Shown in pieces: positions 19,479-29,193 of a DNA stretch of 64,000 nt. A model generated the notes under the pieces. The model searched no databases and had not been told where the DNA came from. It worked only from the letters and a program-made list of their open reading frames with translations. Every line of letters starts with the position of its first letter. Positions within the stretch are counted from its first letter, which is position 1. Origin of the DNA: Polycladidibacter stylochi. GTDB taxonomy: Bacteria; Pseudomonadota; Alphaproteobacteria; Rhizobiales; Stappiaceae. The DNA lies in NCBI RefSeq assembly GCF_001562055.1, contig NZ_LLWE01000018.1, forward strand, positions 341,301-405,300, written 5' to 3'. Made by a program: the position numbers and the translations under genes.

Positions 19479-20324
19479 GTGATACAGTTTGAAACGGTCA
19501 GAAAAGAATTTGGTTCCCATGTTGCCGTAAGGGGGGCCAGCTTTGAAGTCGATAAACCACAGATGATTGGAATAATTGGTCGTTCCGGGGCAGGTAAATC
19601 TACCTTATTACGGATGATAAACCGATTGACGCCGGCAACATCTGGCCGCTTACTGGTTGACGGGGTTGATGTGCTTCGTTTGAAAGGTGCCGCACAACGG
19701 CGTTGGCAACGTGATTGTGCTATGATTTTTCAGCAATTTAATCTTGTGCCACGTTTAGATGTGCTCACCAACGTGATGCTTGGCCGTTTGAATATGCACA
19801 GTACCATAGCGAGTGTTTTGAAACTCTTCTCGCGTGATGAACGGGTTGAAGCACTCTTGAATCTTGAGCGTCTTGGTATTGCTGAAACAGCTATGAAACG
19901 GGCGGAAAATCTTTCTGGTGGTCAACAGCAGCGCGTGGCTATTGCACGGGCATTGATGCAAAAGCCTAAAATACTTCTTGCTGATGAGCCAATTGCCTCT
20001 TTGGACCCGATGAATGCACAGGTGGTTATGGATGCCCTGCGTTCGATTAACGAGCAGGATAACCTAACTGTTATTTGTAATTTGCATACGCTCGATACTG
20101 CGCGCAACTACTGTGACCGCGTTATTGGAATGCGTGATGGCGAGATCGTTTTTGATGGTGACCCTGAAGCGCTTTCAACGGCTGTAGCCCGAGACATCTA
20201 CGGGGCTGATGAAAGCTTTGACGAGGCGACGACAAAGACTTCGCTTGTCGGCAACGAGACTGCTGCTGCAAGTGTGACTGAGCAAGCCGGTGTTATGCCA
20301 CTGGCAACTGCGGTATCCGCTTAA
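19479..20324 (+). CDS. phnC: Phosphonate/phosphate ABC transporter ATP-binding protein
   Basis: A 281-residue ATPase of the PhnC type. Walker A is [12 protein letters not shown], the signature is [15 protein letters not shown], Walker B is [13 protein letters not shown], and the switch His is in [12 protein letters not shown]. The start is GTG. The C-terminus beyond residue 250 is a variable tail. It heads a four-gene operon with a binding protein and two permeases, the arrangement also known from the rhizobial phoCDET phosphate/phosphonate importer. A candidate PHO box lies upstream. Confidence 0.93.
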   Translation: MIQFETVRKEFGSHVAVRGASFEVDKPQMIGIIGRSGAGKSTLLRMINRLTPATSGRLLVDGVDVLRLKGAAQRRWQRDCAMIFQQFNLVPRLDVLTNVMLGRLNMHSTIASVLKLFSRDERVEALLNLERLGIAETAMKRAENLSGGQQQRVAIARALMQKPKILLADEPIASLDPMNAQVVMDALRSINEQDNLTVICNLHTLDTARNYCDRVIGMRDGEIVFDGDPEALSTAVARDIYGADESFDEATTKTSLVGNETAAASVTEQAGVMPLATAVSA

Positions 20325-20366
20325 AAAGCGGAATTTATTGCTTCAATAGTATCTATGGAGATTAAA

Positions 20367-21296
20367 ATGAAAGTACTTGCTAAGCTCGCTGCTGCGGCAG
20401 CTATTACGGTATCTGTATTTGCTGTAAATACAGCATTTGCGGAAGAAAAAATTACTGAATTTCGCATTGGTATTCTAGGTGGTGAGAACGCACAGGACCG
20501 TTTGCGTGCGAACCAGTGTCTCGCTGACCGCTTTGAAAAGTTGCTCGGTGTGCCAGTGACTTTGTATCCTGCTGCCGATTATGCTGGTACAATTGAGGGC
20601 TTGAAGGGCGGTACTTTGGATTATGCCGAGCTTGGCGCTTCCGGTTATGCCGCGATTTATCTGGCAGATCCTAAAGCTGTTGAGCCAATTGTGACAACAA
20701 AGCAAATTGATGGTGCAACCGGTTACTATTCTGTGATGGTTGCGCGGGCGGATTCAGGTATCGAAACCTTTGATGACTTGAAAGGCAAGCGCATTGGTTT
20801 TGCTGATCCTAACTCCACCTCCGGTTACCTGATCCCATCTGTTGCTTTCGATGATATGGGCCTGAACACAAAAGAATATTTTGCCTCAACTCAATTCTCA
20901 GGTGGTCATGAGCAAAACGTTCTGGCTGTTCTTAATGGCGATGTTGACGCTGGTGTGACCTGGGCCTCAGGTGTTGGCGAGTGGGAAGATGGTTATACTT
21001 CTGGCAACCTGCGCAAAATGGTTGACAAAGGTATGGTTGACATGAGTGACCTGGTGCAAGTTTGGCAGTCACCACTTATCCCAAATGGCCCGATGGTTGT
21101 GCGTGCATCTTTGCCACAAGAGGTGAAAGCTAAGATCAAGGCATCACTGAAAGAAATGGTCAAGGACGATCCAAAGTGCTTCTACTCAGCTCAGGCGGGT
21201 GAATACGCTGACTATATTGATGTGGACCACAGCTTCTACAAGACAATTGTTGAGGCGCGTCGCCGTAAAATCGAAGCCAAGAAAAAAGGCAACTAA
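20367..21296 (+). CDS. phnD: Phosphonate/phosphate ABC transporter substrate-binding protein
   Basis: A 309-residue periplasmic binding protein. The signal peptide ends at NTAFA before EEKITEFRIG. Ligand-loop residues typical of PhnD proteins are in FADPNSTSGYLIPS, with GASGYAAIYL and VNAGVTWA-like DVDAGVTWASG also present. The ATG at 20367 has GGAG seven bases upstream; an in-frame ATG at 20355 lies before that site. The real substrate (phosphate, phosphite or a phosphonate) cannot be read from the sequence, and no C-P lyase gene is in the window. Confidence 0.92.
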   Translation: MKVLAKLAAAAAITVSVFAVNTAFAEEKITEFRIGILGGENAQDRLRANQCLADRFEKLLGVPVTLYPAADYAGTIEGLKGGTLDYAELGASGYAAIYLADPKAVEPIVTTKQIDGATGYYSVMVARADSGIETFDDLKGKRIGFADPNSTSGYLIPSVAFDDMGLNTKEYFASTQFSGGHEQNVLAVLNGDVDAGVTWASGVGEWEDGYTSGNLRKMVDKGMVDMSDLVQVWQSPLIPNGPMVVRASLPQEVKAKIKASLKEMVKDDPKCFYSAQAGEYADYIDVDHSFYKTIVEARRRKIEAKKKGN

Positions 21297-21312
21297 TTAT
21301 TAAAAAAGCGGG

Positions 21313-21340
21313 GCGCAGCATCAATGGTGCTGCGCTTTTT
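21313..21340 (+). terminator. Hairpin between phnD and phnE
   Basis: An 8-bp stem GCGCAGCA / TGCTGCGC with a 7-base loop is followed directly by TTTTT. It sits inside the operon and could be a partial terminator or RNA-stability element that makes the binding protein more abundant than the permeases. Confidence 0.65.
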
Positions 21341-21380
21341 GTATTTTTAATATGTGCCCAATAATAATCAGGAGAAATTC

Positions 21381-22256
21381 GTGGCAGCTCTTCATTCCCT
21401 GGCCGCAAATCCTAAACTGGCGCAGCTGGAGCAAAATTTTCAACGTTTATCACGTCAGCGCGCGCTCTATACCTTCATACTTATTGCTGTCGTCTTACTT
21501 TCAATCTCTGGTGGTTTGGTTGTGGCGGCGGATGCCAATTCCGGTAGCTTTTTTTCCGGGCTTTCAAGGTTCTTTGATTATCCTGTGGAGCTGGTTCGCG
21601 GCGCTTATGATGCCGGGCTTTGGCGGCTGTTCTCCTTATGTTGGCACTACCTGCCGTATTTGATTGAAACAATCAACATTGCGTTACTGGCAACACTCAT
21701 TGCTTTCTTTTTGGGAGGAGCGCTGTCGTTTTTGGCTAGCCGCAACTTGGTCAGTCAACGGATACTGGTGTTTTGTATGCGCCGCGTTATGGACGTGACA
21801 CGTGCGTTTCCTGAAATGGTTATTGCGTTGCTATTGGTGCTGATTATTGGGCCTTCGCCTGTAGCGGCGGTCATGGCTGTTTGTTTTCACAGTATCGGGG
21901 CATTGGCAAAACAGTTTTCCGAAACCAATGAAAATGCGGATATGCGGGCCGTTGAAGGTATTGCCTCAGTGGGGGGGAATTGGCTGCAGCAAATGCGCTA
22001 CGGGATTTTGCCACAAGTATTACCGAACTTCTTTTCCTATTGTTTGCTTCGGCTCGAGGTCAACGTTCGTGCTTCGGCAATTCTTGGCTTTGTGGGAGCA
22101 GGTGGCCTTGGGGCTGAGCTAAAAATGGTTGTCGACTGGAATTACGGGGCGGATATTTTGGTGATTATTTTTATGCTGGTCACGGCAATTAGTCTCATCG
22201 ATTACATATCTGCTGCTGTGCGGCGCACGTTCATTGGCGATGCGGCAACCCTATAG
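21381..22256 (+). CDS. phnE: Phosphonate/phosphate ABC transporter permease (first PhnE)
   Basis: A 291-residue inner-membrane permease with about five to six hydrophobic segments. Family landmarks are FFLGGALSFLASRNL, RRVMDVTRAFPEMVIALLL, FHSIGALAKQFSETNENAD, and ILGFVGAGGLGAEL. The GTG at 21381 has CAGGAG six bases before it; an earlier in-frame GTG at 21354 lies before this Shine-Dalgarno. The second permease gene starts eight bases after its stop. Confidence 0.92.
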   Translation: MAALHSLAANPKLAQLEQNFQRLSRQRALYTFILIAVVLLSISGGLVVAADANSGSFFSGLSRFFDYPVELVRGAYDAGLWRLFSLCWHYLPYLIETINIALLATLIAFFLGGALSFLASRNLVSQRILVFCMRRVMDVTRAFPEMVIALLLVLIIGPSPVAAVMAVCFHSIGALAKQFSETNENADMRAVEGIASVGGNWLQQMRYGILPQVLPNFFSYCLLRLEVNVRASAILGFVGAGGLGAELKMVVDWNYGADILVIIFMLVTAISLIDYISAAVRRTFIGDAATL

Positions 22257-22264
22257 GCTTAACA

Positions 22265-23614
22265 ATGACACATGTACATATGCTTGAAATGAACGCGATT
22301 GCGCGAAAATACCCGGATGTGGTGGACCGTCCGCTGCTGAAAAAACTGGTAGCACCAATTGTTACGCTTTTGATTTTGGCCTATCTGGCTGTTTGCTATG
22401 TGAGCTTTGACATTCATAGCGTGGCAAAGCGCGTGCGTTTTGATATTGCCAGTTTGTACTTGCTCGATTCTTATGCGCATAAGATTCACGTCAGCTATCG
22501 CTTTAAAAAGCCGGAAGCGGGTTTTGTTGTTTCCCTAGAGGGTAATCGGAATACGGTTTACTCTGAAAACCCTGATTGGGTTCAAAGTAGTGGTGCCAAT
22601 GCTTCGATTGATTTAGGGCGTGATGGTTTTGTGCGTGTTAAAGATGGTATCGTTAGCTATCGACACCCAGATTATGCGCAGGATTTTCAGGTTAAAACGG
22701 GACAAGGTGCACCTACCTACACAGGGCGTGAGACACCAGAGTGGTTGCGGGTGAGTGCGACGCAGGTTGATGCAAGGCCAAGCCTTTACAGCCGCATCCG
22801 TGTTACCAAATCTCGGATTGAGATACAGCGTTACTTTGCGGGCTGGGAGAACTTCTGGTTTGATTTTGATAGCCCTTTAAATGGTAAAAGCTTTGGCGAA
22901 GTGGTTAGCTTGGCGTTTTCTGCGCAGCGTCTGGATCCGCAGCAGTCCAACATTTCGCTTATTTTCTCTGAGTTTTGGTATAATGAAGAGTGGTTGCATG
23001 GTGACATTGCCTATGCGCTATTGCAAACATTGGTCATGGCTGTGGTGGGTACGTTGATTGCGGGTATTTTGGCTTTGCCAATGGCGTTTGCAGCCGCGCG
23101 TAATGTGAACCGCAACAGGGTGAGCCGATTTGGATTGCGACGTTTGTTCGATTTCCTGCGCGGTGTTGATAATCTGATTTGGTCTTTGATTTTTATACGC
23201 GCTTTCGGTCTTGGACCGCTTTCAGGAACGTTTGCGATTTTCTTCACCGATACGGGTACATTTGGAAAGCTGTTTTCCGAGGCGATCGAAAATGCCGATA
23301 AAAAGCAGGCCGAAGGTGTGCAGGCGACAGGGGCATCACCAGTTCAGAAATATCGCTTTGGCGTGTTTCCGCAGATCCTACCACTGTTTATTTCGCAGAT
23401 GCTGTATTATTTGGAGTCCAATACACGTTCGGCAACGGTGATTGGAGCTTTGGGAGCTGGTGGCATTGGTTTGAAGCTGCTTGAAACCATGCGAACACGG
23501 CAGGATTGGGAAAATACGACCTACATCATTGCACTGGTCATCATTCTTGTAATTTTGATCGATAACCTTTCAAGTTGGTTACGTGCCAAGCTAATAGGCG
23601 GGGATAGTCATTAG
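22265..23614 (+). CDS. phnE: Phosphonate/phosphate ABC transporter permease with large periplasmic insert (second PhnE)
   Basis: A 449-residue permease. The C-terminal half is a normal PhnE domain: LLQTLVMAVVGTLIAGILAL, RRLFDFLRGVDNLIWSLIF, FSEAIENADKKQAEGVQ, and VIGALGAGGIGLKLLE. The N-terminal half has one membrane helix (residues about 24-43) followed by some 180 residues of non-membrane, strand-rich sequence before the second helix. By topology this insert is periplasmic. Long second permeases are known for rhizobial phoCDET-type systems. Several ATG codons near the start are possible. Confidence 0.9.
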   Translation: MTHVHMLEMNAIARKYPDVVDRPLLKKLVAPIVTLLILAYLAVCYVSFDIHSVAKRVRFDIASLYLLDSYAHKIHVSYRFKKPEAGFVVSLEGNRNTVYSENPDWVQSSGANASIDLGRDGFVRVKDGIVSYRHPDYAQDFQVKTGQGAPTYTGRETPEWLRVSATQVDARPSLYSRIRVTKSRIEIQRYFAGWENFWFDFDSPLNGKSFGEVVSLAFSAQRLDPQQSNISLIFSEFWYNEEWLHGDIAYALLQTLVMAVVGTLIAGILALPMAFAAARNVNRNRVSRFGLRRLFDFLRGVDNLIWSLIFIRAFGLGPLSGTFAIFFTDTGTFGKLFSEAIENADKKQAEGVQATGASPVQKYRFGVFPQILPLFISQMLYYLESNTRSATVIGALGAGGIGLKLLETMRTRQDWENTTYIIALVIILVILIDNLSSWLRAKLIGGDSH

Positions 23615-23680
23615 CGTCTTATTGAGGTGTTTTACTCCCTACTAATTGGGCATTGGCCCTGTTTATTGAGAACTCCTAGG

Positions 23681-23713
23681 ATGACCCATAATTTATATTG
23701 TGGGTCATTTTTA
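23681..23713 (+). terminator. Terminator of the phn operon
   Basis: ATGACCCA / TGGGTCAT form an 8-bp stem with a 12-base loop followed by TTTTATTT. It separates the transporter genes from the DUF2867 gene, whose start lies 14 bases further on, so some read-through is likely. Confidence 0.65.
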
Positions 23714-23726
23714 TTTGGGGGGTACT

Positions 23727-24173
23727 ATGGTTATTGCCGGCATTCATCCTGAGGGTTCTCGTATTTGGTCACTGTATCAAGAGGGCGATTTTATTGACGG
23801 TTACTCTGTTGAAAGTTGTTCATCTGTACGAACAGCAATGGAAGACGGGCTACAATTTGGTTGGTTGCCGAATATGCTTATGAGAATGCGTAATATTATC
23901 GTTAAACCATTTGGAATTCACAGATCAAACGAAGCGGTCAGTGATAAACAGCAAATTCGCTTTCCAGTGGCTTTTGAAAATGAACAAGAAATACTGCTTG
24001 GTTTTGACGACAAGCATTTGAACTTTCGTATTTCTATTTTTAAGGATCAAGGCCGTATGTATATGGCAACGTGGGTTCATTGCCATAACGCCTTGGGGCG
24101 GGTTTATTTAAACTGCGTCATGCCGGTGCATAAAGTTTTAAGTCGGCAAGCTGTTGGTCGGATGGCAAGTTAG
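23727..24173 (+). CDS. DUF2867 family protein
   Basis: A 148-residue protein that I assign to DUF2867 from WLPNMLMRMRNIIVKPFG, LGFDDKHLNFRISI, and the C-terminal LGRVYLNCVMPVHKVLSRQA. No catalytic motif is evident and its function is unknown. The ATG at 23727 is preceded by GGGGGG; the frame is open nine codons further back. It follows the phosphonate importer on the same strand and converges with a HAD phosphatase gene, ending eight bases from it, so a link to phosphorus acquisition is possible but unproven. Confidence 0.75.
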   Translation: MVIAGIHPEGSRIWSLYQEGDFIDGYSVESCSSVRTAMEDGLQFGWLPNMLMRMRNIIVKPFGIHRSNEAVSDKQQIRFPVAFENEQEILLGFDDKHLNFRISIFKDQGRMYMATWVHCHNALGRVYLNCVMPVHKVLSRQAVGRMAS

Positions 24174-24181
24174 CGTCTTAC

Positions 24182-25159
24182 CTATTTAGTGAATATGGTG
24201 CGCCATTCTTTTTTCATATCAATGATTGTCCAACCGTTCTTTTTTGCATCTAGCATCACTTTATCGGTGTGCGAGTGGTAGGCGGTTTCCCGTTTATCGT
24301 CTGTGTGGCTCACCAGTAACGCAAGGCCGCCATTTGCGTGCGTGTATTGCAACATTTGGAGATCACCATTGGAATTGCCGGCAGCGATAGCCGGGGCATG
24401 GCCAAACAGTTGATTAATTAAGCGGGCTTTTGCGCTCCAGTTGTTGATGGACTGGATGCGATAGGTGCGGGTAATGGTGGCACCACTCTCGCTCATGGTA
24501 AAATCACGATGTACGCTGGAGCCAAAAACGTTTTGCGGGGGGATGCCATACAGCTCTTGCGAGAACAGTTTTAGAAAGTCGCCTTCATCAGCGGTAAAGA
24601 TGTAGACTTGGAATTGGTTGTCTTTCAGATAGGTGATCAATTCGCGCATGGGCGCGTAGGTGAGCTGGGATAGGGGGCGCTTGAACTTGGGGTGTTGCCA
24701 GCCCTTGGCCCATTTGCGCATCCAACTGGCATAGTCGTTTGTTGTAATTCCAGCAAAGGGAACAGCCATCAATTGGCCAGCAAGGGAATCTAGCCCTTGA
24801 TTTTCATAGAGGGCTTTGAAGTAGTCCAGTTTTTTGCTGGCAATTGCTGCGTAGGGCTGTTGCTTGGTGAGCAAGGGGGCTTGTTTCATTTGCGCTTTCA
24901 TGCGTTCGAAAATGGCAAGAACATGGATATAGAGCGGTTTTTCGGTCCATAATGTGCCATCGTTATCGAGTGTCGCAATACGGCGTTCTTTGGGGAGGTA
25001 TGATTTACTATTCGGGTCGGTAAGTGCCTCAACATGCGCGATAATTGCAGCTTTTGCCTTGGTATCATTCCATGATGGAAGTGGACTGGCTTGCAAGTGG
25101 ATAGGGAACAAGAAGAAAGCCAGAAGGATTGTTGGCATAATCACATTTTTGCTTAGCAT
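24182..25159 (-). CDS. Periplasmic HAD superfamily phosphatase-like protein
   Basis: A 325-residue protein with a signal peptide (MLSKNVIMPTILLAFFLF, cleavage probably after LQA). HAD motif I is TLDNDGTLW with both Asp residues, motif II is IFTADE with Thr, a Lys candidate is in WSAKARL, and motif IV is GNSNGDLQML. It resembles exported phosphoserine-phosphatase-like proteins. It is convergent with the DUF2867 gene and close to a phosphonate/phosphate importer, so it could release phosphate from organic phosphorus in the periplasm; that role is inferred. Confidence 0.8.
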   Translation of the reverse strand: MLSKNVIMPTILLAFFLFPIHLQASPLPSWNDTKAKAAIIAHVEALTDPNSKSYLPKERRIATLDNDGTLWTEKPLYIHVLAIFERMKAQMKQAPLLTKQQPYAAIASKKLDYFKALYENQGLDSLAGQLMAVPFAGITTNDYASWMRKWAKGWQHPKFKRPLSQLTYAPMRELITYLKDNQFQVYIFTADEGDFLKLFSQELYGIPPQNVFGSSVHRDFTMSESGATITRTYRIQSINNWSAKARLINQLFGHAPAIAAGNSNGDLQMLQYTHANGGLALLVSHTDDKRETAYHSHTDKVMLDAKKNGWTIIDMKKEWRTIFTK

Positions 25160-25587
25160 TTTTAAACCTCGGCGTATGATGAGTGCATTTGGCTTTATCT
25201 TGAGTAATCTGAATACCTATAGTCTTAATGCATTCTTTTTTTGAGGTTGAGATGGCTGGGTTTTAGTTATGCATTTGCCCAATTAGTTATTTTAGTAATA
25301 AAATCATGTATCTAATATAAATAACTATGTATTATTTATGGGTAATAAGTTTACATTAAATACATTATTAGGGTTATTGGTCGGAGGATTATGTCTGGCC
25401 ACAATAATCCTAATATTTTATTTGAGTAATATTGCAGTGATATGCATTTTTAACAATGAGTAATAAAACAATATCTAGCAAATTGAGTGTATTTGCCTAG
25501 TGATCGTATTTGTTGGTTTTCTAAGTGTTCATTTTACTTAGTTGACAAATAGCCGATGAAGCTGGGCTTTTCTTGGAGGTCGGCTAG
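25160..25587. other. AT-rich intergenic region before the porin
   Basis: About 430 AT-rich bases between the divergent HAD and porin genes. Near the porin, TTGACA at about 25542 could be a -35 element, but the matching -10 is weak. I see no ORF, repeat or hairpin of note in the rest. Confidence 0.5.
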
Positions 25588-26811
25588 ATGAGAATTCGTG
25601 ATTATATTGTTTTATTTCCTGCTGTTGCATTACTTTCGAGTGTTGATAGTGGGGCGGCTGATTTGGCGTCGAATACTGAACCGTTGCTTCCTGACTTGGT
25701 GGAGCCGGTCGAGTATGTTCGCGTTTGCGATAGTTATGGTGCTGGTTACTTTTTTATTCCGGGTACAGATACCTGTTTGCGGATCAGTGGCCGGGTCCGC
25801 GCGGAAGTACAGATTGAGGACTTTGGCAGCCGCCCAAGCAATTGGTCGGGTGTAAGTGACCAAGAGCCAACTGGGCGGCTTGAAAATGGTGTTAACTTTC
25901 GTGCTCGCGCTTCACTGAGCATGGATGCACGCACAGAAACTGAATTTGGCTTATTGCGTTCCTACATGGAATGGGAAGCAATTAGTGATAGCGATGATGC
26001 GGGGCTGGATGACAATACACTCTTGCGAATGAATAAAGGTTATGTGCAGTTCTACGGTTTTACTGTGGGGCGCGCGCGTTCTGTGTTTGATTATTTTACG
26101 GGTGCAACTTTCGGCTCTATTAAGCGCAACTGGTCTGATCGTGACACCAATGTAGCTGCCTTCACAGCTATGATGAGCAATGGCGTGAGTGTTTCATTTT
26201 CACTGGAAGACAGAAGTCTACGTGATAATGGGGTGTTTGTGAGTGGAGGTACGCAAGGTCTTGCAGGAAATAAGCTGCCCGATGGCGTTGCGGCACTGAG
26301 AATTGATCAAGCCTGGGGGAGTGCGCAAGCTTCAGCTGCGATTAAGCAGGTGAGGGCCTTGGACAGTCAGGCAGATGGTGCCACAGGCTTTGCACTTGGT
26401 GCTGGCGTTATCTTCAATATTCCGTTTTGGGGTGAGGGCGATGCAGCCGCTTTGCAGGTGCAATATGCCCAAGGAGCGCTTGACTACATTGGGTTTAATG
26501 ATGTTTTTGATGCCACTTATGATGATGGCAAAACAAAGCTCTCACGAGGAATTTCGGTTTCCGGTGGCTTGACGCACTACTTTTCACCGGCATGGCGTTG
26601 GGATGTGGATAGCTCTTATGCGCGAGTTGAGGTGGCAAAAGCAGCTCCTCAACAGGATTTTCAGCGTCTCGCCATGGATATGGACATTGTTTACATGCCT
26701 GTTAATGGCGTTGAGATGGGAGTTGATTTTGGCTTTGCCAATATGTGGCAACGGCATGAAAAAAATAGAAATGAGGCGACCGCGTTATTCCGGGTACAAC
26801 GGGACTTTTAA
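25588..26811 (+). CDS. Outer membrane porin, alphaproteobacterial Omp2b type
   Basis: A 407-residue beta-barrel porin for diffusion of small solutes. The signal peptide runs to about residue 25 (SVDSGAA). The family signature follows: VRVCDSYGAGYFFIPGTDTC, then LRISGRVRAEVQ. The C-terminus LFRVQRDF ends in Phe, as expected for BAM recognition. GGAGG precedes the ATG. A clear terminator follows, so the gene is monocistronic. Porins of this type are characteristic of Hyphomicrobiales. Confidence 0.93.
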   Translation: MRIRDYIVLFPAVALLSSVDSGAADLASNTEPLLPDLVEPVEYVRVCDSYGAGYFFIPGTDTCLRISGRVRAEVQIEDFGSRPSNWSGVSDQEPTGRLENGVNFRARASLSMDARTETEFGLLRSYMEWEAISDSDDAGLDDNTLLRMNKGYVQFYGFTVGRARSVFDYFTGATFGSIKRNWSDRDTNVAAFTAMMSNGVSVSFSLEDRSLRDNGVFVSGGTQGLAGNKLPDGVAALRIDQAWGSAQASAAIKQVRALDSQADGATGFALGAGVIFNIPFWGEGDAAALQVQYAQGALDYIGFNDVFDATYDDGKTKLSRGISVSGGLTHYFSPAWRWDVDSSYARVEVAKAAPQQDFQRLAMDMDIVYMPVNGVEMGVDFGFANMWQRHEKNRNEATALFRVQRDF

Positions 26812-26846
26812 TGTTTTGCGTAGCTTACCCCTTTATCCGGCCTCTT

Positions 26847-26870
26847 GGCCGACCTATTGGTCGGCCATTT
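26847..26870 (+). terminator. Porin terminator
   Basis: A perfect 8-bp stem, GGCCGACC / GGTCGGCC, with a 4-base TATT loop is followed by ATTTT. It lies 35 bases after the porin stop. Confidence 0.8.
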
Positions 26871-26922
26871 TGCCCGTAAGCAAATGAAGCCTTCTCCTCT
26901 GCTGGGAGGCATGACTTTGCGT

Positions 26923-29193
26923 TTATCCACGGGTTAAGTCATTAATAATCGCTAATTTTTGATTGTCGAGTTTATAGCGATACACTTGAATGCTTTCTAA
27001 AACCCGCTGAACGTAGTTTCTGGTTTCTCCATAGGGAATTTTTTCGACCCAGTTGATTGGGTCAACCTGCGGGTTCCTAGGGTCTCCAAAGCGATTAATC
27101 CATTCGTATGCTTTGGTTTTACCTGCATTGTAGGCTGCAAATGCTAATATGTACGAGCCGTTAAACTCATCGATTAACTCATGCAGCAGAGCTGCACCTA
27201 AGGTGGCATTATAGGCTGGATCTTGTGTCAACTTTTGGCGGCTATAACGTAAACCAAGTTTTTTTGCCGTTGCTTTTGCTGTGCTCGGCATGAGCTGCAT
27301 GTACCCAAGAGCGCCGACACGCGATTTTGCTGCGGGATTAAAGGCACTCTCTTTCCTTGATATGGCATAGATAACCGGTAATTCAACATGCGAGATGTTG
27401 GCCACAGAGCGTGGCAGCTTGACAAGGGGAAATGCAAGCGTTGCCATTTTAGGGCTTTCAATTGCTGTTAGTTTCCCTGCCATCAGTGCCCATTGCGGCA
27501 TTTGATTTGCCATTGCCAGGTTCGTTAATAGGGCAAGTTGCCCCGGGGTTTTTAATGATTTTGCCAAGGAAGCGTACAGCCGTACTGTTGAATTGTGCAT
27601 ATCTGCGGCTTTTAAGCGGTATATGGCTTTTACAATTTCATTATTATTAAAGCTGCTGGCATCCTCTGGGCTAATAGAAATTGTATTTGGAAGTGATAAA
27701 GCGGTGCGGCCAAGTTTTGCTTGTGCGAGTTGGCCGTAATAGGTCGTTTGATATACGGCTGAGCGGGTATAAGATTGAATAGCTTTTTGTGTTTGGCCGA
27801 GCTTTTCGGCACATCTGCCTAGCCAGTAATGCGCTTTGGATAACGAGACAGGCATTTGCGCAAGTTGGGTTATTTTCGTAAAGTGAATTGTTGCCGTTTT
27901 GGCGTCATTCAGGCCTGTTAAAGCATACCAGCCTGCGTGAAATTCTGCTTCAACCTGACTACTTTTAGAGGTTGCCTGATGAACGGCTGCTATGGCGTAT
28001 GCACCGCGATAGTTGCCTTCCTCTGCTAAGTGCCTGGAGATAACGCGCCGCTGGACCCACCATTCGTCTGGTGCGGTATTGCGTTCTTGTTCGGCGGATA
28101 ATGCCTCTAGCCATTTAGCAGCTGTTGGGTAGTCTTCAGCTTCGCGGGCTGCTTTCACCATGCTATAAATATAGGGTGCTAAGTAATGATCGGCATTGGG
28201 TAGTGCTTTTAGCTTGTTATGTGCAGATTTTTGCCCGCTTAATGCACTGGTTGTGGCTATTAGTAGGTTTTCTTGCTGTTTGGTAAGGTAAGGGAAAAGT
28301 GCTTTTGCTTGCGTGAAATAACCTGTCATGATGAGCATGACCGCACGGCGGTAGTGGTCTTGCGCATTTAACAAAGAGCCAGATGCCTTCAAGAGGCTAC
28401 TCTGTGTCTCCAGATCAAGGGTTTGTGTGAACCATATTTTTTGCAATATGGTGTAGGCAGCGTTGCTATTTCCTATTTTTAGATAGGATTTTGCAAGCAG
28501 GAGTTTGCCTGTTACAGTTTCTGGTCTTGTACGGCCAAATGCGGCAACGACTTGCCTTGGTGGAAGGTTGGCTGCGGCTAAAGAAGCTTCTCCCTTTGCC
28601 CGCATAAGCTTTGGTGTTGGCCAGCTCGGGTGTTTTGCGGCAAATTCGGCGATAAAACGGGGGGGAAGTTTATCTCCGGCGTATGCGATAAGCCACCAGT
28701 CAGCGATTTTTATATCTAATGTATCTGTTAGTTGACTGCGGTAAAAGAAGGCACGTGCAAGGTCTTTTGATTGTGCGGATTTTATAAGGTTTGAAAGTGC
28801 AAGTTCGTTACTGTGGGCTTGAGCTTGTGCCAATCCATTTTGAAAGGTTTGGCTAATGATTGCGGCTTGGTTTTGGGTTGTCTGTGGCTGCTTTGCATTG
28901 TGTGCGGCTTGCAACCCTAAAGCGCTAAGAGGCGAGTTACTTTTTTGTAAGTTGTTCGTTGACGGTGCATACTTATTGGGTTCGGTTGGTTTGCGCTGCG
29001 GTACAGCAGCACTTGTGATGTCTTTCTCGTGAATTGTGTGTGCAGCGCTAACGTTTCTCATAACCGGCTTTTTCTGGGGTAATTGACTATCAAATCCAAA
29101 ATTTTTTACGTTTAGTGCGTTCGCTTGAACAATGCCTGCGAGCATAAACGCAGCAGAGGCATAAAAGAAACCGGGTTTTCGATTGCGTTGCAT
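26923..29193 (-). CDS. Soluble lytic murein transglycosylase
   Basis: A 756-residue periplasmic enzyme that cleaves peptidoglycan glycan strands. It has an N-terminal signal sequence (residues 9-25), a Pro/Gln-rich linker, a long helical-repeat region and a C-terminal SLT domain. The catalytic Glu is in ISRKESAFNP, followed by LGYMQLMPSTAKATAKKLGL, GAALLHELIDEF and FAAYNAGKTKAYEW. It is transcribed alone on the minus strand, divergent from dapA, which often neighbours slt in this group. Confidence 0.92.
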   Translation of the reverse strand: MQRNRKPGFFYASAAFMLAGIVQANALNVKNFGFDSQLPQKKPVMRNVSAAHTIHEKDITSAAVPQRKPTEPNKYAPSTNNLQKSNSPLSALGLQAAHNAKQPQTTQNQAAIISQTFQNGLAQAQAHSNELALSNLIKSAQSKDLARAFFYRSQLTDTLDIKIADWWLIAYAGDKLPPRFIAEFAAKHPSWPTPKLMRAKGEASLAAANLPPRQVVAAFGRTRPETVTGKLLLAKSYLKIGNSNAAYTILQKIWFTQTLDLETQSSLLKASGSLLNAQDHYRRAVMLIMTGYFTQAKALFPYLTKQQENLLIATTSALSGQKSAHNKLKALPNADHYLAPYIYSMVKAAREAEDYPTAAKWLEALSAEQERNTAPDEWWVQRRVISRHLAEEGNYRGAYAIAAVHQATSKSSQVEAEFHAGWYALTGLNDAKTATIHFTKITQLAQMPVSLSKAHYWLGRCAEKLGQTQKAIQSYTRSAVYQTTYYGQLAQAKLGRTALSLPNTISISPEDASSFNNNEIVKAIYRLKAADMHNSTVRLYASLAKSLKTPGQLALLTNLAMANQMPQWALMAGKLTAIESPKMATLAFPLVKLPRSVANISHVELPVIYAISRKESAFNPAAKSRVGALGYMQLMPSTAKATAKKLGLRYSRQKLTQDPAYNATLGAALLHELIDEFNGSYILAFAAYNAGKTKAYEWINRFGDPRNPQVDPINWVEKIPYGETRNYVQRVLESIQVYRYKLDNQKLAIINDLTRG

